Positions 33,632 through 47,946 of a stretch of DNA of 64,000 nt are shown here, piece by piece. Both the position numbers and the translations under genes were made by a program. The stretch's first letter is position 1. Every line of letters begins with the position of its first letter. The stretch spans positions 496,001-560,000 of the forward strand of contig RQOL01000616.1 in the NCBI GenBank assembly GCA_013076295.1. Reading direction: 5' to 3'. The notes under the pieces were generated by a model. That model was not told the origin of the DNA. It saw nothing but the letters and a program-made list of their open reading frames with translations, and searched no databases. The stretch is from Sanderia malayensis (lineage: Eukaryota > Cnidaria > Scyphozoa > Semaeostomeae > Pelagiidae).

Positions 33632-36600
33632 CCGAAAATTGGCATCTTTTGGGTTGGCAAAGGCTGCAGTGGCATTCACATCGGCATTAAAAACACCAAG
33701 AATTGACCCAGAGAGTTGGAAATTGAATCCAGCATCAGTTACTGACATATTCACATTGGCTGACACACCAAGAGTTTTTACCATGCCTTGCAACCTCATT
33801 GTGACAGATGTTTTTGTTATTTCTGCAATCAAATGTGGCCCACTGTATAACAGTGACGTCTGCATGAATGTCGCTGCGTACATTTTAACCATTCCTTTTG
33901 CAAATTCGAGCTTTGGCAGCCGAATAACCATCTCCACTGTTGGATCTTCTTGTGTTTGTATGAAAATTGTATATTCTCCGTAGACACCCAACACAAATAT
34001 CAGTCCCTGAATTGTGAGCCTGTTCTGGATTTCAAGGTTCATGTCTTGCAACGTGGTGCCTGCAATAAAAGATAGTTATACAGTTTTGCTCAATTCTCTG
34101 AAAGTTCCCCCAATTGTTTTGAACAGTTTTCTGGGACTTACTGAAATACATATAGAGCAATACTTCAAATTTCAATTTAGCATTCTACATCAATTCAGCT
34201 AATACTTCAAAATAAAATAGTGCACTTTTTATTTTGAAGTATTAGCTAAATTGGTAGTTTCTTGGAAGGAAAAGTAACGGATCTTGTGAATTCTCTTATG
34301 AGATGATTTCTTAAATTTTGCAAGTACAGAGGCCTTTTGAAGAATGTATTGAAGAGATTTACTAAAGCATGTTTTAAAAAGACTTTTTTTAAAGAGTATC
34401 AGAGCTTCATGAGTATGAGGCTCTGAATGCACGCTTACCCAGAGGATTGTTTGAGTACGAGGCTATTGTTGGTTCTATGAACTGAGTTTGCTGAAGTATG
34501 GTCGAGATTTTGCTATCGAATCCAAAAGCCTCTAGGAATGTAGTCAAGTCAAAAGGACTGATTTTACTGTAGAAGAAACTCTGTTTGGCATCGACTATGT
34601 TCATAGATAGAGATGCCTCTGTGATGATGCGTTGATCCAAGTGAACTGTTCCCAGAAACATTTTCCCCTGCAAGTCTGCAAAAAGGAGACAACAATAATC
34701 AGGTACCTAATTTTTAACGCTTTTCTTCATGTACTTATTTTTTGCTAGAATACTGCCGCACGGTCTCCTTTAACATTGCAACTAGTGGGGCTTCTGCTGC
34801 CCATTAGTGAAGCAAAAAATTCCCATTTTGCCCCAGTATTCAGGGGCGCTTTTTTGCATTACCGTATTTCCTCTAATTAGCGCCCACTAATGTGGCCTGC
34901 TACTTTTCTGCAAAGCATGGTGCATGCCTCTTTTACGTACAAAAATTGCCTCTCTTGAGAATAAATGTGTCACGTCCTTTTTTATTATGGTTCCCCCCAC
35001 CTTTCAGCGCACTCCTACAACTCTTGCTCCACTGCGGTGATGTCATTTCACGCCGTAAATGTTGTTAAGGGTACATCCCACTCTGATAATACCTGTTGTC
35101 TTTTTTTAGTCAACAGATGTCTGTGATTAGGTTTCACATTTTCTTACCAAATGTGGATACTGTTGAATCTGTTGACATTGTTGATTTGTACATCATTTCG
35201 CCGAACGCCACCGCTTTAACTCCAAATGGTTTATGCATAATTGCATCCATTGACATTTCTACCAGCACACCACCAGTGACGTCAGATGCTATCGAGCCTG
35301 AAAATGAATGAGAAAATAACCACGTGAGCTTAGAATAGAGCAGTCTTGATATTATATTTTCTTGTGATGTTATGGCTTTACTCGAGTCTTGGTAATAGAA
35401 TTAGGTGGTCTTTCTAAATTCATTTCCCGCAAGCAGCTTTGTTTCCTGAGATCTCAGTTTGTTTTGCTTATTATACTAAGTAGCTTAGCTTCCTTTGAGT
35501 GTTTTACACATCTATATGTTTCACTGTTCATTGAATCACGGCTTTGCTCGTCGGTACCTGTCACTGAAAGACCTTGAACTTCAATTCTTCCCAGCATAAC
35601 CATGCTAATCTTCTTTTTTCCACTTATCCTGAACACAACATCTTTCAGCTCTACGTTTTGTGACAGCCTGAATGAGCTCACTTGCCATTCCAAAGTCAGT
35701 CCAGATGACGTGGTGACGTCACCCTTGAATAATATCCCTTTTGACGCTTTGATTCCTTCACTGCCTTGCAATAACATGCACAGGCCATCTCCTTCGCAGT
35801 TTTGTGGAATATATACTCGCAGTATAATCGAGATGCCTGTTAAATAAAAGATTAAACAAATTCGTTAGATTGATCCAATGCCCTTAACTGTAACATTGTT
35901 CATATCATCATTATACAATGATGATCAACAATGTTACAGCTTTTTAATGCAAACTTGCTTTTCTGCATTAATGGATTTGAACCTCGGATTTTAATGGATC
36001 TGAACACTTTCTCACCTCGTTTCAATGTGAATTCATTCAACTCAATAAACGCGAATGAAATGTTTTTGCTGTTTTCATTTTCGTTGTCATTGCTGATTAG
36101 TATTCCTGATAATCAGAAAGAGGTTACACATTTATTACAATCACTCTTAGCTAAATTGGCTCTGAATAAAGAAGAAGTAGTTCACTGTTGTATTTATTGT
36201 ACAGCCATGTTGTATCTGTGGTAGATATCTAATTCTGGACTTATTAATAACGGGACTTGCTATCAAAATCGAAACTGCAAACGTTAAGAAAACTTAAGTA
36301 GACGCGCAATGGTTGAGTTATGAAGTCAATGTGACATAATAAGCTTGGGAGCACACTTTTAACTGCCTCCCACCCTTAACTGAAAAGTTCTGGGGCACCG
36401 TTCAAACGAGGGCGGTGCTTCATGGAGCAAATACGGTATTGGAAGTAGAGCCGGTAAACACAATGCAAAACACTGTTGAAAATTACCGCAATCAACATTT
36501 CGAAGCCACGTGGCTCTCTGTTCCCTCGGTCCATACATTTTGACAAGCAGGTCATCGAATTTTATTCTCTTCACAATGATACCCAGAGCAAATCCAGGGC

Positions 36601-39091
36601 GATTCCTTGTGTTGTTGTAAACGAAGCCTTCGCAGTACTGGGTCACATCGTAGTTAAAAATTAGAGGCTTCCCTACTATTCTGCAAGAGTAAAGCAAAAT
36701 GGAAGTTAAACGAATATCGCCTGTTTGGAAATGAAAAGTTAAACGAAAATCGAAATACAATTCCATAGGAATGTCATACTAGTTTTATGTCCAGATAACG
36801 TCAGAATCTAAATTTTATTCAATTCAGCTTTTATACAGAGGACCATGTGGGCCAAGTTTTCAAGGTAACCTAACCTGCGCAGTCTTCATTACACGGAGGT
36901 ATCCCATTGAATTCCCAAATGGGTGTTCATTGATTATGAGAAGAATCCCACTGTATAAAGTGAGGGAATTATGAATTTAGACCTTGACAAGCCGTATTGT
37001 GGCAAGTTGTGTCGAATTATGAAGCTTTTCACTTTCGAATAAGATGTTATTCACTGATAACAATCGTTTTCAGTGGCTTGTGTAGATTTTGCAAGGGACA
37101 TGACTTGCAGGCCAGGAATGGCTGAAGACTAATAGAGATAAATTGTCCACTTTACCTGAAACCAAGTTTTGATGCAACCCTTGAACTGACCAGAACGTCA
37201 CGAATCTCGAATTTCAGGAAAGAGAAACTGTTGAATATCTCCATAATCCCAGAATCCTTAGCGAAAGATTCGACAAGTGCGTAGGATGAAATCTGCTCGG
37301 TTTTGCCAACGAATTTATACGTATTATTTTGTTCTTTCTTGATTTTCGTTTTGAACAGTGTGCTTGATATGTCGCCAGTACCTTGTCCAATGATCTGCCA
37401 GCCATACTTGATCGATTTCTGTAATTGCATTTGGAAATCTTTGACTGGAACCAGGCCATGAACCATGCTGAACGAGCTTGTTACAGTTATGTAAACAATA
37501 ACGAGCCTCTTTGTTAGCAGCACTTCCATTCTATTTACCTTTACAGGGGTGTCTATTCGCTGTAATGTCGTTGCCATTGAAGTTGCTTTAGCTTTGGACA
37601 TGAACATTAACAGGGAGTATCCCAGAGACATTTCTAAGTCTGTTTCAAAAACGATGTTGATCTTTGCGCCGAAGATCCTGGCAATAAACAGTGCTTTGAT
37701 CGGTACACTCATTGCTGGTATGTCTGGTGCAACCTGTCTCGTGTACTCCTGCATCGGGAATTCGATGCTGATCGTCAAGCCGGTGTTCACAGCCATTCCA
37801 CGCGTGACGAAGAACCTGAACACTCGATTGAAGTTCTCGTTTTTGATTTTGGCAATGCCCGCAGTCGAAGACTGTAGAGCAAGATTAAGCTTCTGGAACC
37901 AAAGAAATGGAATTCTGAGTGCCACATCTTTGCCCAAAATGCCAGAAAGCAGGTGGTGAAATGACGCAGATGAGGCGAAATAGACAGACATGGCAGCGGA
38001 TACCTGTTCGTTGCATGGTTTTTGTATGATCAGGTACACCTGTGATTGCTGGAATACGTCTGATGTATCTGGTTTACCTGTGAGCACGAATTCAAAACAT
38101 CCTTCTATGTTATATGTACCCTCTATGACAGCATTTGACAGAGACACTGCTTTAAGCTCCTCCACACTGGGCGGTGGATTTGGAGATGTGAATTCCAGTA
38201 CGGAGAACAGCTTACAAAAATCCTTTGCACTGATCTGATTGACTTTGATTGTGATGCTGAGTGGATCGTTACCAAATGATTTCACCGCAACGATCTCCAA
38301 TCGTCTGTTCTCGATGTGCACAAAGCCATTCATTTCGAAGGATATTATAGCATAGTATATGGACTGCACTTTGTACATGATTGTAAGCGACAGTGTCGCA
38401 TCCGACACTCTTAATCTGTTCGGTATTAAATCAATGTCCTCTCTCGCCTCAGAAAAGAATTCCAAGTTTCCATTGCACGTGTTTATGTGGAACCGTGTCA
38501 CGTCGAACTTCTCCGGCAGTATAAAGTAGTTCATTACCGATTCGAATATTTCATTTGGAAAGAAATGGTTTAGTAAAGAATTGAATGAGAGCTTCCCATC
38601 GCATTGCTCCTGCGAAGCTGTGTACTGAACATTGCATTGGGAAGCAAGTTCTTGGTTCAAGTCACATTGTTCGAACTCAATCGGTGCCGAGGTCCAGTAT
38701 TGGCTGGTTGCGTTCGGGTCCATCGGCGGCAGCTCTGCCCTGAAGTCTTAGAAAGTACAAATATTTTTCTTATAGAAGGAAAGCAAGAGAAACAATAAAG
38801 CAAAAAATGAAAAATCAAATGAATGAATGCATTAACGAATTAATGCACGAGTGAATGAAAGAATGAACTAATGAAATAAGAATAGAAAGATATGAGGAAT
38901 TGTGTGTCAGATTTTTATAGTTTTGTGCAAAGCAATTCCAATGCTTAATGCAAGATTAAAGAAGATACAAATATCGAGTTTGTATGATTGCAAAAAGTAC
39001 CTTGTGCTGTGGTTTGAGTTTCGTCGTCACACCTTACAGTGCACAGAGGTGCCACTAGGCCTGCTAATAGCCAAAATATATTGACCCGCAT
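33632..39091 (-). CDS. N-terminal half of a large secreted beta-rich protein, eight exons
   Basis: In transcription order the exons are 39001-39091, 37156-38746, 36487-36680, 36016-36105, 35558-35836, 35148-35297, 34439-34675 and 33632-34059: 3060 nt, exactly in phase. The first exon encodes a clean signal peptide (MRVNIFWLLAGLVAPLCTVRC). The 1591-nt second exon and the short exons after it encode alternating hydrophobic/polar strands with sparse cysteines, typical of beta-sandwich modules. Segments such as GVSANVNMSVTDAGFNFQLS look like repeated modules. I recognise no named family. The last donor (CGG/GTAAAT at 33631) either splices to 28644 in phase 0 (preferred) or reads through to a stop six codons later. 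The ankyrin/cGAS-like gene would then lie within the intron. Confidence 0.75.
34191..34253. repeat. 63-bp hairpin in intron
   Basis: Arms AGCTAATACTTCAAAATAAA and the reverse complement meet around TAGTGCAC. A strong stem-loop, noncoding, in the intron between exons 33632-34059 and 34439-34675. Confidence 0.75.
35890..35937. repeat. 48-bp palindromic hairpin in intron
   Basis: GTAACATTGTT and AACAATGTTAC form the ends, with CATCATTATACAATGATG inside. Almost perfect dyad, noncoding. Confidence 0.75.
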
Positions 39092-41323
39092 GTCAATTGG
39101 TATGATACAAGCAATTCTTCTCGGTTTACAAGGAGAATGTCGAACATGTAATATTGCTGGAAATGAGAGAAAATACCTATATACATAGTACTGATAGTGT
39201 AAAAAATTCAAATTTTTTTCTGGCTCTTCGTTTTACAGGCTTGTCCACAGTGAATATCATTCGTTAGCTGTTAATACTTCAAATATACGCTTTTTTCTAA
39301 CAAACTTCTTTATAAGAAACGGATACTTGGAAGGCTTAGAAACTCTAGTACACAGGATCAAAAAAAGTTCAGAAACTGTAGAATTTCCCTTCTTAAAAAG
39401 TATTTTTGTTTTTACACAACATGGTCTTTGTGAATATTTGTTTATTTTTGTTTTGAAAAGATTGCAACTTTCGACTTTGATCTGACAATGGGCTTTCACT
39501 GAAAATCTGCGTTTATATCCATTCTAAAAATGTTTAACCTCAATGCAATCAAGCATTTTTAGGTCTCGAAAATAAGAATTCAATTATGCTCTAAAACACC
39601 AATATATTCATTCTAAATTGAGAAACTTCAAGTTCCAAGTGCAAGGTCCACCTTTCTTTTAAAAATAATTTATTCTTTGGAAGAATTAAGGATCATTAGT
39701 TGGTTAGATGAATCCAATTTCCATTGTCATCATCTTAGAGTTTAAATATTTGTTATTATCTTTGCCTCAAAGACTTGGAGAGTTGATCAATCTAATGGAT
39801 CCTCAATTTCGATAAATTAAATGTGTTATTGATGTACGTATTACTGTATGTATCTGCACAATATGTACACGAATGAGTGATAGGCATCTATAAAGTGCTT
39901 TTTCTGTTTTATTTAACTAAGCGACAGTTACTGTACCTTAACCTTGAAAAATCTCTTTCATGGTAAACTTTTCACGAAGACCAAGCAAGCAATATTCATC
40001 TACAATTTCATCTTCATATTTTCTTCCAGTTACAGTTCTTCTAAATCTGCCGTTGTGTTTCTTAGTATTATATCAAAACAACGGTGGTAACTTAACTTTC
40101 CTTGTGTAGAGAAAAACTAGAAGATGAGAATCAGTGAAAACCTCAAACAAGTCTGACCTATACCCGTTTGTTTGGGACGTGTGCGAGGGAAAGCAAGCAA
40201 TTGTCAATTGAACTGAATGTTGTAGGTCGGAGAACGTATGTCATTTAAGCCATGCTTGTTGCCATTACAGAAATAGAAGTCAAATTTTTTGTTACTTTTT
40301 ATATTGAGGTGCCTCCTTACATTTTGATTGCGTATAAGAAATTGCTTAGCTGACGCACCAGCTCTTTGTTCTCAGAATCTATTTATTCTAATGAGTGTTT
40401 ATCATATTTTGCTTGAGTCATAACACGATGCAATCAATTGGCATCTTTTGTTATTTTATTTTGTTGCATGGTTGATCTTGCGTGGTAACTACAAAAGCTG
40501 CATCAATTTGCAAATTATAGTTCTTTACGCGCAGTGCAAGATAGATACCTCACGAACAGAAGTTATTGAAGTCGCGATAGAGAGGGTTTTTGGATGTAGA
40601 GTTTCTTAGCTTTCAAGAGCACTATCCTTGAGTGCTTGTTAATCTGATGTTCTTATAATAACCTGAAGAAATTGGGCTTGAAAGAGCTGACAGCTACACT
40701 TGGAATTGTTAATCGAAAAGGTTTATTCCCCCTAGCAAAACCACTCGAGCAATCAATTTCGTGCCGATGAAAATGAATATTTTAACAACAGAAAATTGAA
40801 GGATCTTGAATGTTGAGACAGAAGATAATCAAACTAGTAGACTGTATATACGGGCTCTCCCATGGTTTCTTGAATTTATACATAGTTATGCTGATGGTTA
40901 TACATAATATTTGGGGGTGTCACGCCCCCTCATTTGCTCCCCTGATCAGAGTATAGACACTAACCGAGGAAGTTACGCCTGGCCCACCCGCTTTAATATT
41001 TCCTGCCGAAACTCTGCGACGTACACAACGAATCCGATGCTGAATGGCATGCTCGAATCCCGAGGATGAATTCGAAGGATGAATCGGAGGATGAAAACGA
41101 TGCTGCTTGGTAATGATTACTGATCAGAAAAAAGATTACATTCATATTCATTTTTTGGTTTGATATGTCGTCACGTCACATCGAAACATTGTTTCTCCTT
41201 TCTCTTAATTTTACGACCAGACTAAACCAATTTGCAAGCAACTGAGTTTTTGTCTAATGAATTTTACGTAAGTATAATAGTATCCGTTCTGAAAACTAAA
41301 TAAATTGAATTTATTGCTGCAAA
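39092..41323. other. Intergenic region between divergent genes
   Basis: Separates the minus-strand secreted-protein gene from the plus-strand MFSD8-like gene, so it should hold both promoters. AT-rich, with TATAAGAAAC/AGAAACT-type dispersed motifs near 39305-39380. No supportable ORF or recognised promoter element. Confidence 0.55.
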
Positions 41324-44300
41324 ATGCTTGCTGAACAGGAAATGACCACTGCTGATGAATATGACAAAGTACAAGAAATGGCCTATCCCCCAAACCAAGA
41401 TGGATTTGATAATCATCGTATACAGAATGGTACTGATTTGTCAAGCCTGATTTCAAGCCCAAAGGCAACTCCTATGTCTGTGCCTAAAAGCCAGAAAAGT
41501 GGTCTTTGGGCCACTTATTTAATCATGCTTTTCACAATGATAGGTAAGTAATGTAACATCAATCCTTTTAGCCTTTTAGAATTATTGACGAACCCTCCTG
41601 GGTTGAAAATTCCCGAAAAATCTTTAAAGTACGTGATATAGCATTGGGATGGCTGTAAATTTGGTTTGGTATTTTAATACTTACAACTCAAAGACTTATG
41701 GACAACGAATTTGTTGATACACGCATTTTGTTTTATAAGAAACCCTCTATAAGAAACCGACCCCTAAGATACCAAAAAAATTAAGAAACTTTAGTACTAC
41801 TTTCCGTCATGCTTAAGAAACTGTGTCAGCTTGTAAAACATGCAAATGGGGCAGTTTTGATTGTATTTTGAAGATGGCCCTCATGATTATTTTAAATACG
41901 AAGACTTGTAGATGGAATTGACTGTTTATTTGCATTGAGTTGTGATGTCTCTTTGAGTTTCCTACCTATTTGCACTTCCAAATTTAAGAAACTTTTAGTA
42001 TTAAAATGGCCATAAATTTTAAGAAACTGAGCACTACTTCGGAGCTTAGTTTCTTATGTGTACTGTCGAATCTGAATCCCGAATCTGTGAACGTGGCTCC
42101 ACTCCAGGGACATTAAGGTCTTTGAATGTTGTATTTCACATCATTATATGGCCCTGGAAGATGTTTCAACTTATAATTGATGATGAAGATGATGTGTTAT
42201 TGATGTAGAAGTCTTATAGTTAGACATTTTTAGACATCTTCCAATAGTAATTAATGAGTCTATTAGTGAGGGATAAGCTACATTCTGTAAACCCCCTTCT
42301 AATTGATCAAAAACAATATGACCCTGGCGTTTGAAAAGAAATTATGGTTTACCTCCAACTTAAGGATGTGAAATGGCACATTGAGCCATTTAATTTGTGA
42401 AGCATTGCAGAGTATATATATCACTTATAATATAATGTATTCCTATTTTTGTCAGGCATTGCTATAGAAATTTCATCTTCATGGCCATATCTTCAAAGAG
42501 TGAGTTATTTTTTTTGCAAGCTAATGTCAAGTGTATTGGAACACCTTTGCTGAGACAAATCATCCAAAAATCATGTTTTACTATCTCTTTTGATTTTTTG
42601 CAAACTTAGTGCACACCAGTTTGAAGCCTTTATGCAAAAAGTTAATAAATTTAAAAGTTAATAAATTTTTCCTGTGTTTAGCTTACCTGTACTTAAATGC
42701 AGTACCTGTTTTGATTTTCTTTCAGATTGATCCAAATGTGAGCCCAAGTTTTCTTGGTTGGGCGAATGTTGGTTTCAATGTTGGTGCCATTTGTGGAGAC
42801 CTGATTTTTAGCAAATGGATGACTTGCAGGCCAAACAGAGAGCCTATTATTGCAGCATCTGTGATCATGATGTTGTCAGGGCTAGGATATGCATTTGCTC
42901 AAGGAATGGGACAATATTATGGACTTTTTGGTGTTTTCATCTCACGAGTATTATTAGGCATTACAAGAGGTTCGTATCGGCAGTTATTATGTTGATGGTA
43001 AGGTGCTGCAATGCTCACTGTTTGTGCTTCTTCTTGCTATATACAGTGATATATATTGCTTATGATTGATATATATGGCATGTTATCTGGATGAACCAAA
43101 TACCGAAATATCTAAAATCAAGTAAAAATGTCTTTGGTAACATTTCTAAAGTTGGTCTGAAGAACAACTCGTCTATCTTCCAATTCAGTTTATGATTTCG
43201 AGTTCAGAGTTAGTGCCAGATGAATGTTTTTGTCAGATAGTCAGGCATAGAAATTGTTTGTTGCTTTGAGCTTGGGAGTGTTACTTTGTTGAGATATGAG
43301 GGTGGTTTGGCACAAGTTAAAGGTGAATTCTGATTACATCAGACTGGCTATGATTATTAAGCCTTGCTCTTTTTAGGAAATATGACATGCACAAGAGTCC
43401 TGGTAGCACATTTCACAACTTTAGAAGAACGGTCTGCAGCAATGGCTAACCTTGTAATTGCAATGTCATTAGGCTTTGCTTTGGGATCAGGTATTACATC
43501 TAGTGTGAATTCACTTAATCTGTTTTCATATTTTATTGGAAAGCTTTAAGGTGTCCAATAAATAACATACAGACACAATAAAATATAAACTATAAGCTTA
43601 TAGACACAATATCAACTGCTTCTCAATATAATAGTTTTGCATGGACTTAACTCAATGATATTGAGGCAATGATTCCAGAACTATTTTATGATGCAAACCA
43701 AACTGAGTCTAGTACGTGGCCATCAGGTTCTCAGACAATGTTCAATGTCTCTTCCAGCCATCCAGTCAGCAATGGTGCAAATCGGGGAAAAGGGTGTTTA
43801 CATCAGTGCATTGAGAATGCATCTCAATCTCTACACAATACCTGCATACCTAATTGTATTGCTAAGCATTGCATCTCTTGTTATCACCATAAAATACATC
43901 AGTAAGTTATACTTTGTACTTCAACAATTATTTCATTATATTTAATTTGTAAAGAATAAATTAATAACATCATAGCAATCAACCTTCCATTGATTCCTCC
44001 CATCTTTCAATAAGTGAATCACCGGAATTATTTTGTTTATCTACAGTTTTGTTGATCAATCTTAGCTCAACCTTAATGCAGTTTTTATACAATGCTGTCT
44101 TTTACAGAGTATACACCTGAAAAGAAGAAGAAAACTGTGAATATTGGCAAAAATTTAGAAACTTCTAATTTAGGTGTTGGCAAGAAATTGGCCTGTGGAG
44201 TGTTGGTATTCATGTTTTCAATCGTCAATTTTGATTTATCAATTATGGAGACGTAAGTTTAATCATTCTTTAAATTCTCCAACTTTTCACTGAGTCATTT

Positions 44301-46410
44301 GAAGCTGTTGTATTCTTATATTTGTTATTGCAACGTTTCTGTTTGATTGTATTCGTTTAACCGAGTGTAAATTGCGCCATGGAATACGTCAATGTTATGT
44401 GGGTGCGGTTGGGTAACTGGACGTTCTACGATATGGTAAAACGCGAATTTTTTGTTGATGCTGAAGTGATTTTGTTTCAGGTTGTTGAGTCCTCTTATAC
44501 AACACCAATTTGCATTGACACGAGCAAAAGCTGTCTTCTATTCTGGCCTTGTTTTTACCACCCAAGGAATGATAGGCATCTTTCAGTTGTTTTTTATCAA
44601 ATTCCTATCGAAAAGGTGCGTGTCTGTAGCTACAAATTAGCGAATTGCTTTAATTTTTGCTGTTCGTTTACTTGTGTTCAAGAAATTTTTTGTCACAACT
44701 CAAAGCCGAATCATTGCTACTGGTTCGTTTTTGTTTTTGTGATTTTTATATGTTTTGTTTGCAGATTTAAAGATCGCACTTTACTTGCTTTTACTTTTAC
44801 CTCAGTAACGATAGCATTCTTGATGTACATACCATTAACGAACCAAAGGCTCAAGCTTACAGGTATGTCTACAGGTTAATTTTAATTTTAATTTTATGAC
44901 TACTAACTTACAACATTGCATTGAACAAGCCAGAGTGTCATTACTTGTCTCAGGAACACAATTTAATAACATAAGCACTTATATAATATAAGTGCCAGTG
45001 TTTATATGAATGGCTAATATTATAAAATACCGTATCGATGCAACATAATTTCTCATTAATGATTTAATCGATCCGACATATTGTTTTATTATTGACTTAC
45101 TACTCGTTCTTATCGAATTTATCTCCCGATTTATTCAAGCATTCATATTTTGTATACGAAAGTTTTTTCTGCGCAGTACACTTTTAAGGTTTTCTTAACA
45201 AAAACGTTCTGCGTTACTAACTTGTGCATTGACAGAAGTGCAAGGTTATTATTAAGATTTTTAATATCAAATTTTGATAGATGCTATACATGATGTTACC
45301 ATCATAAGTATTTTGCGCTTTCACGGCAATATCATATTGACGTTTGAGTATCTAAATTCTTAAACTTATTTTGGTTTGAAGAATCCAGTACTGAATATTC
45401 TAATAGTTTGCTATTAAATTTCTTTGTTTTATGTTTTTCAGAGAGTTTCAACTCCAACAACAACATGACATCAAATTATTCTCGTTCACATGGGCCATCA
45501 TCAATTGGATGTCCCATTGAATACGAATGGTGTTCATCATCCGGCCAACTTTCCATGCCAAAATTCATTATCGGTGCTGTTTCATTTGCTTTGGGATATG
45601 GAGCTTGTCTTGGACTTCTCGTCTCTTTATTTTCGAAGCTTACACACGGTAGAAATCCGGTAAATTTCTGCTATTTACTAGCTTTTTTAATTTTTTTTCT
45701 GAAACTATGGAAGTTTAACATTTACCTGCCTTTGTCTCTTGATTTGAATTTCATTTGTGCTCCGAGATTGACAATTTTTAAAACGCGGTGGTTCGTTTGC
45801 CCGAACAAATTACTTTCTTCCTATGTGATCCATGTACACGATGAGCTTTTAACTGTCCAGTAACAATCACCTTGTTTATCGCAAATTCTTTTTAAAGCCT
45901 CTCTTATCAGGCTTCCAATCATTAACATCGTAATTTTCACCAATTATGAGTTATGAAACATCTTCTCATGACATTTCATCTTTTGAAATGTCACATTCAT
46001 TGCAGGCCATTTTTTTAACGTACCAACTGTTGGGGAAATTCCCCATCAGGCCAGATTTCTGGACACATTTTTAGTTGCCAAGTTTATTAAGTGACAAACG
46101 TAATTAATATTTGACATTGGCACATTTTATTCAACAGAGCACATTCATGGGTATAATATCAGCCCTTGGTAATATGGGCCGTCTTTCTGCACCAATTACT
46201 GGTGCAGAATCCTACGTCAGATTGGGACCAATGTACACCTTCTTGTGGGTATTGCTACTTGGAATTTCAGGTCTCATTTTCTTCATTACACTCTTCAAAC
46301 AAATGGTGGCAGATAGAAATATTGGTACGAAAGATCACAAGGAACTTGTGCCTAAACAAGATCACGATGAGTATTGCTATCCTGCCATTCTCTATGTTAC
46401 GCCCGTATGA
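41324..46410 (+). CDS. MFSD8: Major facilitator transporter, MFSD8/CLN7-like
   Basis: Exons 41324-41543, 42456-42499, 42726-42969, 43377-43490, 43758-43901, 44108-44252, 44481-44615, 44765-44862, 45442-45659 and 46138-46410 sum to 1635 nt (544 aa) in phase; human MFSD8 is of similar length. The N-terminus is a polar cytosolic tail of about 60 residues. Then the MFS core: SSWPYLQRIDPNVSPSFLGW (TM1-loop-TM2 of the CLN7 type), a basic loop SKWMTCRPNREP, RVLLGITRG, TLLSPLIQ in TM7, and the luminal Cys pair region IGCPIEYEWC. About 12 hydrophobic segments. Known family role: endolysosomal membrane transporter; loss in humans causes neuronal ceroid lipofuscinosis type 7. Transported ion is not evident here. 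An inner ATG at 41342 is an alternative start. Confidence 0.87.
41710..42065. repeat. TATAAGAAACC-type dispersed repeat in MFSD8 intron 1
   Basis: TTATAAGAAACC, TAAGAAACC and AAGAAACTTTAGTACTAC variants cluster here and recur near 12750, 23125, 39305 and 48545. GTTTCTTA at the right end (about 42049) suggests an inverted terminus. Limits approximate. Confidence 0.45.
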
Positions 46411-47424
46411 TCATATTGTCTTGTTTTACTCCAAAGTGGAGTCGCGATCGACCAATTGTTCAGCAACTTGACTCTCTTTTAATCCCCCTGCTTTGCAGTC
46501 AAATATGCAATAGCTTTTTGGTTTGATTTTGTATCTTTTTTATTGACTTTGGGGCGTATTTTGGATTTGATAATTGATTAGGAGGGTTGAAGCCTTGTAT
46601 TTTCAACTTATTTGTTACAGTGTAGTAGTACAGTGTTGTGTAATGTATTTCTGTACCATATCTAAAGATATGAACCTTGTTATTGTAAAACCGCCATCGC
46701 GGAACCCCGACCCTCTCCTAACATACCTACTTTCATATAAAGAAAGACCTATTATTAGTGCCTTATGCACTTTATAAGCCAACACGGTCAAGACTTTGAT
46801 AATCTAAATTCCTGATAATACAAAAAAGAACTGTTTATTGACATGTTTGTTGTTGTGTTAACATTTTCGTCTTCATTTCTTCTTGTATCGTTTTTTTATT
46901 TATTTGTTATCTTGCCTATAAGATTAAATTTTTCATAATTGTTTAATGAATTGTTTGAATATAGCATAATACTATAGTTGTAGTAAGAACAATAGTTATA
47001 AAAAGAACAATAGTTATAGTAATAATGAATTGCAGCAGAAGTAACAAAAAGATGAAATACAACCAAGATCAAACTACTTTCATTTTGTGATATTTGTAAG
47101 TTCTGATTTCTCTCTTGCTCAACATGTCGATTTCAATAACTTTTCTACCTATTTTGCCACGTTTTTGTACAGATGGGTCTTTAATATTTAGGTGTGGAGT
47201 TATTAAGAAGCCACCAAGGTAACTAAAATTGTTGAATCCATACAATATTTGTCAATCAGCTATTACTTTGCATATCTATCTACTGCGGGTCAAATGAAGA
47301 TCAACATATTTTGGTTAATAGGGTTATGCGAATAGATCACGTGATCTCATCTGAAGAACCTGTATAAGTTGCCAGAACAAAACAACTTGGAAACTGTTAC
47401 CAGATGTTTCCACCTTCTTTATAG

Positions 47425-47946
47425 ACAGGGAATTTCCCACAACAATCTAAGGATCTGGGTAACCAAAAATTTTAATGCTCAGAATGAAAGTCAATATATA
47501 GGAGATAAAAATTCCGAGTTGTGGGACATTTCGGAAAATTAACTGTTCTCGCGTGACAGTGACGTTAATTAATTAGGCTGTAAGCACGGTCAGAAAAAAA
47601 TCAACCATAACAAATTTCAAATCCAATTACATTTTTAGATTGCTCTCTAATAGTTATGTCAACTTTCGAAAAGAGCCATAACCTAAAAACGTACGGTTCC
47701 AAAGTTATAGGCCTTTAAAGTTGCAAAAAGTAACTTCAGGGGGTAACTTCACATAATTCCGATGGTAAATTTGTTTGCCCCCGGTAAGTTAGCAAACGTC
47801 AACGTAAAATAAATAACAAATATGATTACAGTTAATTTTCCGAAATGTCCCAACTCGGAATTTTATCTCCTATATATAGACTTTCATTCTCAGCATTAAA
47901 ATTTTTGGTTACCCAGATCCTTAGATTGCTGTGGGAAATTCCCTGT
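47425..47946. mobile_element. MITE with about 115-bp inverted repeats
   Basis: The left arm begins ACAGGGAATTTCCCACAACA and runs through CTGGGTAACCAAAAATTTTA to GGACATTTCGGAAAATTAAC. The right arm repeats this inverted and nearly identically, ending CCCTGT. The 290-bp centre has no ORF. Target duplication not resolved. Confidence 0.85.
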
